From an uncultured Phycisphaerales bacterium (GTDB taxonomy: Bacteria; Planctomycetota; Phycisphaerae; Sedimentisphaerales; Anaerohalosphaeraceae), in NCBI GenBank assembly GCA_937868095.1, contig CALMLO010000065.1, positions 52,572-116,571 of the forward strand: a DNA stretch of 64,000 nucleotides. Reading direction: 5' to 3'. Positions 15,651-23,948 of the stretch are shown here, one piece after another (the first letter of the stretch is position 1; each line of letters starts with the position of its first letter). The notes under the pieces were generated by a model. The model did no database searches and had not been told where the DNA came from. It was given only the letters and a program-made list of their open reading frames with translations. The position numbers and the translations under genes were made by a program.

Positions 15651-17357
15651 ATGAAGATTCAGCGAAACAAGCGAAAGAAATTCAAAACCTACTTGGCGGC
15701 TGTGTCGGTGTGGCTGCTGGCTGTACTGGGACTGACGGCACTGGTCGTCGGCCAGGAAAGCGAAGCCGTCAGTCTTGATGAAACGGCGGCTTCAGCGCCG
15801 GAAGCAGTGCCCTCTGCACCGGAACCCCAGCCGGCGGCCTGCTCGATGCAGTCGGTCCAGTCCATCAGTTTCCGCAAGGATATGCCCATTCGAGATGCCT
15901 TGCAGATGCTGGCTCAAATGTATCACAAAAACATTGTGCCTTCCGCCCGTGTGGATGGAATGGTTACAGTGACCAATTTGTACGATGTTACCTTTGAAGA
16001 AGCCCTGCAGGCCATTCTTGGAACGCATAAGTATGAAATCAAAGGCAACTTCGTCAAGGTTTACACCAATGAAGAGTTCATGGCCGACAAAACCCGCTTT
16101 GAGTATGCGACAATTCCCCTCTACTACATCAATGCAGAAGAAGCCAAAAAACTGGCCGAGCCCCTTTTGAGCGAATTCGGCCAGCTTGGCGTCACCAGTC
16201 CTGCTCAGCGGGATACCGTCCCCGGCAAAGGCGGCGATTCGCTGGCCATTCACGACCGGCTGGTAGTTTCGGATTATCCGGAAAATCTCAGGCGGATTCG
16301 AGAGATGCTGGCCGAGGTGGATGTCGAACCTCTTCAGGTGCTCCTGGAAGTGACCGTGATGGAAGCCACCCTTACGGAAGAGACGAAGTTTGGGATCGAT
16401 TGGAAAAATATTCCAGGTACTTCTGTCAGTTTGGGAGATGACGGTTTCCTCCAGAGCGGATTTGCCCCGCAAGTTACCGGCGGTGCTTCCGGGATTTCTA
16501 TTGGTGTTACCTTTGACAACATCTCTGCTCTGATTACAGCCCTTGAGACGGTCTCGGATGTGACGATTATGGCCAATCCAAAGATTTTGGCCCTCAACAA
16601 GCAGGCCGGCAAGCTGAGCATCGGTCGGGAAGACGGCTATCAGTCCCTGACCAATGTCTCCGAGGGCGGCACATCCACCCAAGAGGTGGAGTTCCTTGAG
16701 AGCGGCACTGTGCTCGAGTTTCGGCCGTTTATCGGCAAAGACGGTCTGATTCGGATGGAGATTCGTCCGGAGCAAAGCAATGGTGAAATCAAAAATTATG
16801 GTGATGCATATCTGCCTAATAAGAGCAAGACAGAGGTCGTGACCAATGTGATGGTCCGGGATGGTCAGACGATTGTGCTGGGCGGACTCTTTAAGGAAAG
16901 CACAAATCTGTCCCATAGTCAGGTTCCGATTCTCGGGGACATCCCTGTCATTGGGGAATTATTCCGCGGGGTCTCGGATTCGTCGTCTCGGGTGGAGCTG
17001 ATTATTCTGATTACTCCGCATATTATCCAGCGGCCGGAGCAGGCGCAGGGAGCAGAGCGGCTGGAGGATGTGCAGCGGCTGGCTCACACGGCCCGCAGCA
17101 ATCTGTATTGGATGAGTCGGGTCAAGATTGACGAAGATCGGTACGCCCGTGCGGTTCAGTATTATACGAACGGCGAATATGACTGTGCGATGGCCGAGCT
17201 GAATAATATTCTGACGATTCATCGCAATTACCTCGAAGCGGTTCGGCTCCGCGAGCGTATTCTTCGCGAAACACAGCCGCAGGCAGCCCAGCAGATGGAA
17301 CGCCTGATGCTTCAGAAGATTGAACGAGAAGAATCCGGCAAGTGGTTACGCTGGTAA
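15651..17357 (+). CDS. Secretin, outer-membrane channel (GspD/PilQ family)
   Basis: A 568-residue secretin with a signal peptide ending near residue 31. N-terminal STN/N0-type domain (ISFRKDMPIRDALQMLAQMYHKN), an N1-like domain (FEYATIPLYYINAEEAKKL), then the secretin core with MANPKILALNKQAGKLSIG and the signature VPILGDIPVIGELFR. After LIILITPHII comes a C-terminal helical extension of about 100 residues with a TPR-like look (YARAVQYYTNGEYDCAMAELNNI), unusual for secretins. The ATG at 15651 is preferred to a TTG at 15630. It forms the outer-membrane exit of the machine, probably helped by the TPR lipoprotein next door. Confidence 0.9.
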   Translation: MKIQRNKRKKFKTYLAAVSVWLLAVLGLTALVVGQESEAVSLDETAASAPEAVPSAPEPQPAACSMQSVQSISFRKDMPIRDALQMLAQMYHKNIVPSARVDGMVTVTNLYDVTFEEALQAILGTHKYEIKGNFVKVYTNEEFMADKTRFEYATIPLYYINAEEAKKLAEPLLSEFGQLGVTSPAQRDTVPGKGGDSLAIHDRLVVSDYPENLRRIREMLAEVDVEPLQVLLEVTVMEATLTEETKFGIDWKNIPGTSVSLGDDGFLQSGFAPQVTGGASGISIGVTFDNISALITALETVSDVTIMANPKILALNKQAGKLSIGREDGYQSLTNVSEGGTSTQEVEFLESGTVLEFRPFIGKDGLIRMEIRPEQSNGEIKNYGDAYLPNKSKTEVVTNVMVRDGQTIVLGGLFKESTNLSHSQVPILGDIPVIGELFRGVSDSSSRVELIILITPHIIQRPEQAQGAERLEDVQRLAHTARSNLYWMSRVKIDEDRYARAVQYYTNGEYDCAMAELNNILTIHRNYLEAVRLRERILRETQPQAAQQMERLMLQKIEREESGKWLRW

Positions 17358-17445
17358 AGGATGATGCAGACGCTCCGGCCGTTCGCCTTTGCTGCGGCGG
17401 CCGGAGCGGCTTCTCAGAGGATATTAGAAAGATGGGAGATAGACG

Positions 17446-18648
17446 ATGGAACGAATGAAATCGATAGCAATGCTGCCGGCTTTGACGGCGGCTTTATGGC
17501 TTTTGGGCGGCTGTGCCTCATCCAACTATCAGCGAAGCAAGCAGGAGTTGGTGCAGAACTGGGGAAAATCTTCTGTTCAGTCAAGTACAGCTGCCATTGG
17601 CACCATGCTGGATCGCGGTGAAATTGAAGAGGCCAAGAAAGCCCTCGTCAAATGTGCACAGGCGGCTCCGGATGATCCGAAGGTCAACTTCCTTTTGGCG
17701 CGGGTTCATCTGGCGGAAGGCCGTACCAGTGCTGCCCAGTTCTGTTTAGAAAAGACAGTCGAAGCCGATGCAGAAATGGATGAGGCCTGGTTCGCCCTCG
17801 GCCTGATAGCCCAGGAACAAGGAAACAATCTTCGGGCCGGCGAATGCTTCCAAAAGGCAGTTCAGCTGCAGCCGCTTCGCGTCGAATATATTCTGGCTCT
17901 GTCGCATTTGTATCTCAATGAGGGACAGACGGAAGAGGCCCAACAACTGATTGAGGAAAAGCGGAAACAGCTGCCCTACAATGAAGATTTGCTGCTGACG
18001 GCCGCCGAGTTGGCGCGGCGGAGCGGCGATTCAGAACGGGCCGTTGTCCTTTATAAGGAAGCTCTTTGGAAGCAAGGGGATAATACCCGTGTGCTCGAGG
18101 CACTGGGGTTGTGTTTGATGGACCGGCAGGAGTGGAAACAGGCGGCGGAGGTGTTTGAAAAACTTTATCGGCTTCTCGAGGATGCCCGGCAGCAGGAATC
18201 GATTCTTCACTGGCTGGGTTATTGTTCCCTGCAAGGCGGCCAGTACGGCCAGGCGCTGAAGTGGTACGACCGGCTCAGTGTGCTGCGGCGGGAAGACCCT
18301 CAGGTCTGGCTCGAAATGGGACAGGCGGCTTTGGGGGCGGATCTGCCGGACCGTGCTGCCTATTGCGGCCAAAAAGCCCTTCAGATTCAGCCCGACTTGA
18401 TGGAAGCGGAGGTTGTTGTGGCCTGTTCGTTGTATCTGAAGAAAAACTATACCGACGCTATCCCGCTTTTTCAGAAGATTTGCAGGGATTCAAAGTGGGA
18501 AGCATTCGGCTGGTGGATGAGCGGACTTTGTTATCAGCATCTGGGGCAGAATGCTCTGGCTCGCGGTGCCTTCGAAAAGGCCAGCCGTTTGAGTCCGGAA
18601 AGCCCTTTGATTCGGCTTTTTGCAGGACAGGAAAAGAAAACTTTATAG
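17446..18648 (+). CDS. TPR-repeat lipoprotein, possible secretin pilotin/assembly factor
   Basis: A 400-residue lipoprotein (lipobox LLGGC near residue 22) made of about nine tetratricopeptide repeats, for example VNFLLARVHLAEGRTSAAQ, AWFALGLIAQEQGNNLRAG and GWWMSGLCYQHLGQNALAR. Outer-membrane TPR lipoproteins such as PilF or Tgl assist secretin multimerisation, and the location right after the secretin gene suggests this role. The family is longer and more repeat-rich than PilF (about 250 residues). No further gene-specific motif is seen. Confidence 0.75.
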   Translation: MERMKSIAMLPALTAALWLLGGCASSNYQRSKQELVQNWGKSSVQSSTAAIGTMLDRGEIEEAKKALVKCAQAAPDDPKVNFLLARVHLAEGRTSAAQFCLEKTVEADAEMDEAWFALGLIAQEQGNNLRAGECFQKAVQLQPLRVEYILALSHLYLNEGQTEEAQQLIEEKRKQLPYNEDLLLTAAELARRSGDSERAVVLYKEALWKQGDNTRVLEALGLCLMDRQEWKQAAEVFEKLYRLLEDARQQESILHWLGYCSLQGGQYGQALKWYDRLSVLRREDPQVWLEMGQAALGADLPDRAAYCGQKALQIQPDLMEAEVVVACSLYLKKNYTDAIPLFQKICRDSKWEAFGWWMSGLCYQHLGQNALARGAFEKASRLSPESPLIRLFAGQEKKTL

Positions 18649-18732
18649 GTTTTTTCGGATTTGCCGCCGCTTTCTGCCCGATATGGGTGCGGAATGCGTG
18701 CTGAATTTTAGATAGACGTTTTTTTCCGGGCT

Positions 18733-20157
18733 ATGAAACGAGTGATTTGGAACATGATGGGATGGTGGGCATGCCTGACGGCGCTTGTGGCCGCAGCGGG
18801 AGGTCTGTCGCTGCTTTTGCCGGGGACTTTGTCTGCCGGCATCCTCTGGCTGACGGCTTGTGCCGCTGGTGTTGGTTTGGGAGCGGTTCTCTGGAGAATG
18901 CTGAATGGGCTGGACGAACTTTGCCTCCGGCTGGAAGATCCTGCCGCTTATTCTGAAGAGAAAAGTTCATCTCTGCCTGCTCCGTTCCGCTGTGCCTTGC
19001 AGAAATGGTCTATTCAGCAGAAAGAGCGGACGGAACAGCTTGAAAGCGAAAACAGACGACTCCTTCTGGAACTTCAGCAGTGCAGACGGCATCGCATGTG
19101 GGGTCAGCCGATTCTGAACACCATTCGAGATGCTGTGCTGGTGGTTAACGAGCAGGACCAAATTATCTTTGCAAATCCGGCGGCTCAGGAGCTGCTGGGG
19201 TTTTGTCCGGAGGCGGACAGCCCGCCTTCGCTGGAGACGACGGTAACGGAGCCGCTGCTGCGGGAGAAAATCCGACGCTGCCGAAGCGGACGCATTTGTC
19301 ATCTTCGGCACGAACTGACATTTGATGTTCACAGCCGCCGGCGAATTTTTGAAGCGGTTTTTTCTTTTTTGGAAGAGTCGGGCGAAAATGGCGGAAACGT
19401 GGTAGCCGTTTTGCATGATATCAGCCGCGAACATGAAATCTCACAGATGAAAAATGAGTTTGTCAACCAGGTTTCCCATGAGCTGAAGACACCCCTGGCC
19501 TCCATCAATGCCTACGCAGAAATGCTTGTGGACAGCGAAGCGCAGGATGCGGAGGCAATCCGCCAGTTCTGTTCCATCATCCAAAACCAGGCACTTCGTC
19601 TGAATCGAATGATTGAAGATATGCTGAATATTTCACGGATTGAGTCCGGCCTGGTCAAGGTGAATAAAGAAAATCACAGCATTGCTCTGATTGTTCGGGA
19701 TGCCGTGGAGATGATGCAGAGTTATGCCCAGGAAAAGAATATCACGCTTCATTCCCCTCCGCCGATTCTGTATGACCAGGCCTGCGTGGATCGGGATATG
19801 ATTTCGCAGGCCGTCATCAATCTGATCAGCAATGCTGTTAAGTACACTCCTGCCGGCGGCTCCGTTACGGTCGGTCTGGAGGTTGATGAAGCCGACGGTC
19901 GCCTGCGGGTTACCGTATCAGATACCGGTGTTGGCATCCCGCCGGAGGAACTGGGTCGACTGTTCGAAAAGTTTTATCGGATCCAGGCCAACAGTCATTT
20001 GGCCAAGGGAACCGGTCTTGGATTGAATTTGGTCAAACAGATTATTGAAACGCTTCACGGAGGCCGGGTCTTTGTCTCCAGTACCGTGGGACAGGGAAGC
20101 ACTTTTGGTTTTGAACTGCCGCTGGCCTCGGCCGGCTGCGCGGCTGCTCCTGTCTGA
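18733..20157 (+). CDS. Membrane PAS-type sensor histidine kinase
   Basis: A 474-residue kinase. Two N-terminal membrane helices (about residues 10-30 and 36-56) are followed by a coiled coil, a PAS domain (about 125-225; NTIRDAVLVVNEQDQIIFANPA starts it), HisKA with phosphoacceptor His249 in NQVSHELKTPLA, and HATPase with an N-box (VINLISNAVKYTPAGG), G1 DTGVGIPPEELGRLFEKFYR and G2 GTGLGLNLVKQI. All catalytic motifs are intact. Architecture is close to PhoR/PilS-like kinases. The receiver gene follows after 52 bases, so the pair is probably a two-component system controlling this secretion cluster. Confidence 0.9.
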   Translation: MKRVIWNMMGWWACLTALVAAAGGLSLLLPGTLSAGILWLTACAAGVGLGAVLWRMLNGLDELCLRLEDPAAYSEEKSSSLPAPFRCALQKWSIQQKERTEQLESENRRLLLELQQCRRHRMWGQPILNTIRDAVLVVNEQDQIIFANPAAQELLGFCPEADSPPSLETTVTEPLLREKIRRCRSGRICHLRHELTFDVHSRRRIFEAVFSFLEESGENGGNVVAVLHDISREHEISQMKNEFVNQVSHELKTPLASINAYAEMLVDSEAQDAEAIRQFCSIIQNQALRLNRMIEDMLNISRIESGLVKVNKENHSIALIVRDAVEMMQSYAQEKNITLHSPPPILYDQACVDRDMISQAVINLISNAVKYTPAGGSVTVGLEVDEADGRLRVTVSDTGVGIPPEELGRLFEKFYRIQANSHLAKGTGLGLNLVKQIIETLHGGRVFVSSTVGQGSTFGFELPLASAGCAAAPV

Positions 20158-20209
20158 AAGGTCCGACAGAACAGCCGAAAGAACGGCTTTTACGAAACGG
20201 GAGAATACT

Positions 20210-20593
20210 ATGGCGGAACGAAAAGCATTGGTTGTCGATGATGAATTTCACATTGTTCAGGTAGTGGCTATCAAGCTGCGCAATAACGGCTTTGAAGTGT
20301 TCACGGCCGATAACGGCAGTGATGCCTACCGGCTTGCTTGTGAACATCGCCCGGATGTGATTGTGACGGATTATCAGATGCCGGCGATGACCGGCATTGA
20401 ACTGACTGAAAAACTTCGTCAGAATTCGGCTACAGTCGATATTCCGGTTCTGCTGCTGACGGCTCGCGGCTTTGCGATAGACCCGCAGCAGAAAGAATCT
20501 CTGCGGGTGGCGGCCTGCCTGAGCAAGCCCTTCAGCCCCAGAGAGGTACTCCACTGCATTGAACAGGTACTGGCCCAGCGAGCAGCGGTCTGA
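20210..20593 (+). CDS. Single-domain response regulator (CheY-like)
   Basis: A 127-residue receiver domain with no output domain. It has VVDDE acidic residues at the start, phospho-acceptor Asp54 in VIVTDYQMPAMTG, the Thr of LLLTARG and Lys in CLSKPFSPRE. The ATG at 20210 is chosen because the receiver fold starts there; an upstream in-frame extension overlaps the kinase gene. With no DNA-binding domain, it would act by protein contact, perhaps on the HD-GYP protein encoded next or on the secretion ATPase. Confidence 0.9.
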   Translation: MAERKALVVDDEFHIVQVVAIKLRNNGFEVFTADNGSDAYRLACEHRPDVIVTDYQMPAMTGIELTEKLRQNSATVDIPVLLLTARGFAIDPQQKESLRVAACLSKPFSPREVLHCIEQVLAQRAAV

Positions 20594-20630
20594 CAACGGA
20601 ACTGATAAATCTCGGAGAAGGATATCACAT

Positions 20631-21872
20631 ATGACGGCTTTTTCAAATCGAACGCTTCGGGCTGATCCGGAACTGATGGAAAAGAATCTGGACAAACTCA
20701 CCACAGAACTGTCTGAATGTTATGAACAGATTATGCTGCTGTACAAGCTCAGTACCCATATGACGCTGGATCAGTCCTGTTCCACCTATCTCCAGCTGGC
20801 CTGTGACCAGCTGACTCAGATTGTTCCGGTGGAAGGCATTGCGATTTTTCTTGAAAAAACAGTGGAAGGAAACAAGCGGCTGGTTCTCAGCGCCGGTTCA
20901 GGATTACTCTCCCTTGAACCGTCGATGGCGGATGTCCTTCAGATGCACTTGACCGCAGAACTGACGGCTGGCGGCGAGGCGCTGCTGGACAGTCAGGTCG
21001 ACGGCCCTTTCAAATATGCCTGGCCTCAGCGGCTTCGGAATATCCTGGCTGTGCCGGTGGGGACAGCGGAGCGAATGACCGGATTCCTGGTGGCGACCAA
21101 TATTCAAAACAAACAGGACTTTGACAGCACGGATGTCAAACTGTTCAATTCCGTTGCCAGTCAGTGTGCTGTTTTTATTGAGAACGGGCGGCTGTTTAAC
21201 GATCTCAAAGAGCTTTTTATCGGTTCGCTGAAGGCACTGACCAACAGTATTGATGCCAAAGACCAATATACGCGGGGGCATTCGGAGCGAGTGGCCCTGA
21301 TTGCCCGATGGATTGCCGAGCAAATGAAGGAGACGGCGCCGCTTTCCGAACAGGAGATTCATTATATTTATCTGGCCGGCCTGCTGCATGATATTGGCAA
21401 AATCGGCGTAGCCGAGGCGGTTCTCCGCAAGCAGGGCCGACTGACCGATGAGGAACGGGCTGTCATCCTGGCTCATCCCAAAATCGGGGCCTCGATTTTG
21501 TCCGAGATTCCTCAGATGCGGCAGATTATCCCCGGTGTGCTGTATCATCATGAACGCTATGACGGCAGCGGATATCCGGAAGGACTCCGCGGGGAAGAAA
21601 TTCCTCTCTGCGCCCGTATTATTGCGATGGCGGATGCCTTTGATGCAATGACTTCACGGCGAGTCTATCGGGAGGCCATGAGCATTCGTCGGGCTCTTGC
21701 TGAAGTCGAAAAGGGCAGCGGCGTTCAGTTCGACCCGGCTGTCGTGCAGACCTTTCTGGGCAGCCCGGTTGAACATCTCTGGGAGGTGATTCAGGATGAA
21801 TTTATTGAAACATGGGATTTCAGCAATTTTGAAGAGTACGGAATCAAGGCCGTTGGAGCACTGATTCGATGA
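20631..21872 (+). CDS. GAF-HD-GYP domain cyclic-di-GMP phosphodiesterase
   Basis: A 413-residue protein: an N-terminal helical lead (about 1-45), a GAF domain (about 50-200), then an HD-GYP domain with GHSERVALIARW, LLHDIGKIG (metal-binding HD), HPKIGASIL, and HHERYDGSGYP containing the GYP triad, followed by RIIAMADAFDAMTS. All metal ligands and the GYP motif are present, so cyclic-di-GMP hydrolysis is likely. The start at 20631 has a GGAG site. Neighbours are a receiver, a STAS protein and an MshEN-type ATPase, so it probably sets local cyclic-di-GMP for the machine. Confidence 0.92.
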   Translation: MTAFSNRTLRADPELMEKNLDKLTTELSECYEQIMLLYKLSTHMTLDQSCSTYLQLACDQLTQIVPVEGIAIFLEKTVEGNKRLVLSAGSGLLSLEPSMADVLQMHLTAELTAGGEALLDSQVDGPFKYAWPQRLRNILAVPVGTAERMTGFLVATNIQNKQDFDSTDVKLFNSVASQCAVFIENGRLFNDLKELFIGSLKALTNSIDAKDQYTRGHSERVALIARWIAEQMKETAPLSEQEIHYIYLAGLLHDIGKIGVAEAVLRKQGRLTDEERAVILAHPKIGASILSEIPQMRQIIPGVLYHHERYDGSGYPEGLRGEEIPLCARIIAMADAFDAMTSRRVYREAMSIRRALAEVEKGSGVQFDPAVVQTFLGSPVEHLWEVIQDEFIETWDFSNFEEYGIKAVGALIR

Positions 21873-22204
21873 AGATTGAAGTTCAAGTTCAAAGCGGAGT
21901 TGCGATTCTTCAGCTGCAGGGCGAGTTTACCGTTGAATCGATGAAATCCTTTGCGGATGCCCTTGCTTCGGCCAAGGCAGAGCAGCCCAGAGGCCTGCTG
22001 CTGGATATGAGCCGGGTGATTCTGATGGACAGCGCGGCGCTGGAGCAGCTGATTACCCTGCACGAAGACTGCCGCCGGCAAAACTGCCCTTTGAAACTGG
22101 CGGGGCTGGATGAAACCTGCCAGAAAATCCTTGAAATTACACGGCTCCTGCCGCGGCTGGATACATACGGAGATTTGGCGGAAGCCATGAAAAGCTTTGT
22201 ATGA
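21869..22204 (+). CDS. STAS-domain protein, anti-sigma-factor-antagonist type
   Basis: A 111-residue single STAS domain of the SpoIIAA/RsbV type. The core MSRVILMDSAALEQL carries Ser55 at the position phosphorylated in anti-sigma antagonists. It overlaps the HD-GYP gene and the ATPase gene by ATGA junctions, so it is built into the secretion operon. No partner anti-sigma kinase is seen nearby, although HATPase domains of the neighbouring kinases might serve. Its partner may be a switch protein rather than a sigma factor. Confidence 0.85.
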   Translation: MKIEVQVQSGVAILQLQGEFTVESMKSFADALASAKAEQPRGLLLDMSRVILMDSAALEQLITLHEDCRRQNCPLKLAGLDETCQKILEITRLLPRLDTYGDLAEAMKSFV

Positions 22205-23943
22205 GCGGAATGAACCGGATGAAGCAGACAGGTACAGAAAAACGTCTTCAGCTCGGTGAACTGCTGGTTCAGCGGGGAATTGTTACGCCTCAGCAGGTTG
22301 AGCAGGCCCTTCAGCAGCAGAAACAATCGGGCCATAGCCGGCTTCTGGGCGAACTGCTGGTGGAGATGAATGTCTGCACCGAGAATCAGATTGCTTCCGC
22401 TCTGGCAGAGACCTATGGCCTGCCCTACGCACAGATTACGCCTAAACTCTGCGATCCGGCGGTGGTGGAGATTCTGCCGTGGGAGTTTGCGGAAGAGCAC
22501 TCTGTTCTGCCTCTTTTCAAGGTGTTTGATACGCTCACGGTAGCGGTTAGTGAGCCGACAAACGTCTTCCTGATTGAGGAAATTGAGCGGCTGAGCAATT
22601 GCCGCGTGCAGGTGGTCTGTGCCACCATCAAGGATATTCAGGCCACCTTGCAGACTTATATGCCCGCCGCCAATGTTTTTGTCATTGATGATATTATCGA
22701 TGATGCGGCGCTGCAGGATTTTTCGATGATCGAACATCTTCCGGAGGATATTACCAATCTGGAAGAAATTGCCGGCCAGTCGCCGGTGGTCAAACTGGTG
22801 AACTATCTCATTTGCAGCGCCGTGCATGAGAATGCCAGCGATATCCACATCGAACCCGACGAGAAAAAGGTTCGGGTTCGCTACCGCGTGGACGGCCTTC
22901 TTTATGAAAAAATGCGTCCCCCTTATCAGATGCACGCGGCCATTGTGTCCCGCATTAAGATTATGTCGGAGCTGGATATTGCCCAGCGTCGTCTTCCGCA
23001 GGACGGAAGCATTCATGTGCTGATGCAGGGCCGCCCCATTGATCTGCGCGTTTCTGTGATGCCCGGTACCTATGGTGAGAAAGTGGTCATTCGAATTATT
23101 GATATGCGGAGAATTCTCACCAATCTGGAGTCGCTGGGCTTCAGCTATGAAAATCTGAAGGCCTTCAAAAAGATTATCAGGATGCCTAACGGGATTGTGC
23201 TGGTTACCGGTCCGACCGGCTCCGGCAAAAATACCACGCTCTATGCGGCGCTGTCGGAGCTGAACAGCGAACAGGTGAATATCTGCACCGTGGAAGACCC
23301 GGTGGAGTGCAACATTCACGGCGTCAATCAGTTTCAGGTAAATGAATTGTCGAAATTTACTTTTGCCAGTGCTCTCCGCTCTCTGCTGCGGCAGGACCCG
23401 GACATCATCATGGTCGGTGAGATTCGAGATGAAGAGACGGCCAATATTGCCGTCCAGGCGGCTCTGACGGGGCATTTGGTGCTTTCTACACTGCATACCA
23501 ACGATGCGCCCGGGGCTGTTACGCGTCTGCTGGACCTTGGGGTGGCGCCCTATTTGGTCAGCGCTTCGCTCATCGGCGTTTTGGCTCAGCGGCTGGTTCG
23601 CAAAATTTGTCCTACTTGCAAAGAGCAGTACACCCCCTCCGCCGGCGTTCGTCGAGCGGTAGAAAAATGGCTCGGTTCCCTGCCGACATTTTACCGGGGA
23701 ATCGGCTGCAAAAAATGCCGGAATACCGGTTATATCGGCCGAATCGCTGTTCATGAATTATTTGTTCCCGATGATCAGATTCTGGAGATGATTACCCAAG
23801 GGGCTACCCTCAAACAATTGCGTGCAGCCGCAGTTGAAAACGGGATGAAGCCGCTGCACCTGGATGGAATCGAAAAAGCAGCTGCCGGCATTACCACGAT
23901 TGATGAAATCCTGCGTGTGGCCAATGTGGTGATGGAGGAGTAA
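22201..23943 (+). CDS. gspE: GspE/PilB-type assembly ATPase with MshEN domain and Asn in Walker A
   Basis: A 580-residue secretion/pilus ATPase. The N-terminal MshEN-type region (about 15-75) has two matching halves, LGELLVQRGIVTPQQV and LGELLVEMNVCTENQI, a fold that binds cyclic-di-GMP in MshE. The C-terminal motor has the Asp box (VEDPVECNIHGVNQFQV), Walker B region (LRQDPDIIMVGEIRDEET), His box (GHLVLSTLHTND) and a four-Cys zinc site (CPTC, CKKC). The Walker A motif reads GPTGSGKNTTLY: residue 344 (codon 23230-23232, AAT) is Asn where Ser or Thr normally binds magnesium. Whether it still hydrolyses ATP is uncertain. It overlaps the STAS gene. Confidence 0.93.
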   Translation: MSGMNRMKQTGTEKRLQLGELLVQRGIVTPQQVEQALQQQKQSGHSRLLGELLVEMNVCTENQIASALAETYGLPYAQITPKLCDPAVVEILPWEFAEEHSVLPLFKVFDTLTVAVSEPTNVFLIEEIERLSNCRVQVVCATIKDIQATLQTYMPAANVFVIDDIIDDAALQDFSMIEHLPEDITNLEEIAGQSPVVKLVNYLICSAVHENASDIHIEPDEKKVRVRYRVDGLLYEKMRPPYQMHAAIVSRIKIMSELDIAQRRLPQDGSIHVLMQGRPIDLRVSVMPGTYGEKVVIRIIDMRRILTNLESLGFSYENLKAFKKIIRMPNGIVLVTGPTGSGKNTTLYAALSELNSEQVNICTVEDPVECNIHGVNQFQVNELSKFTFASALRSLLRQDPDIIMVGEIRDEETANIAVQAALTGHLVLSTLHTNDAPGAVTRLLDLGVAPYLVSASLIGVLAQRLVRKICPTCKEQYTPSAGVRRAVEKWLGSLPTFYRGIGCKKCRNTGYIGRIAVHELFVPDDQILEMITQGATLKQLRAAAVENGMKPLHLDGIEKAAAGITTIDEILRVANVVMEE

Positions 23944-23948
23944 AGCCG

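Noticed and set aside
17361..17621. An 86-residue frame between the secretin and TPR lipoprotein genes
   Set aside because: It overlaps the TPR lipoprotein in another frame and lacks a domain.
21910..23754. A 614-residue minus-strand frame opposite the secretion ATPase
   Set aside because: It lies wholly within the STAS and ATPase genes, has no recognised domain and no upstream signals; a by-product of codon bias.
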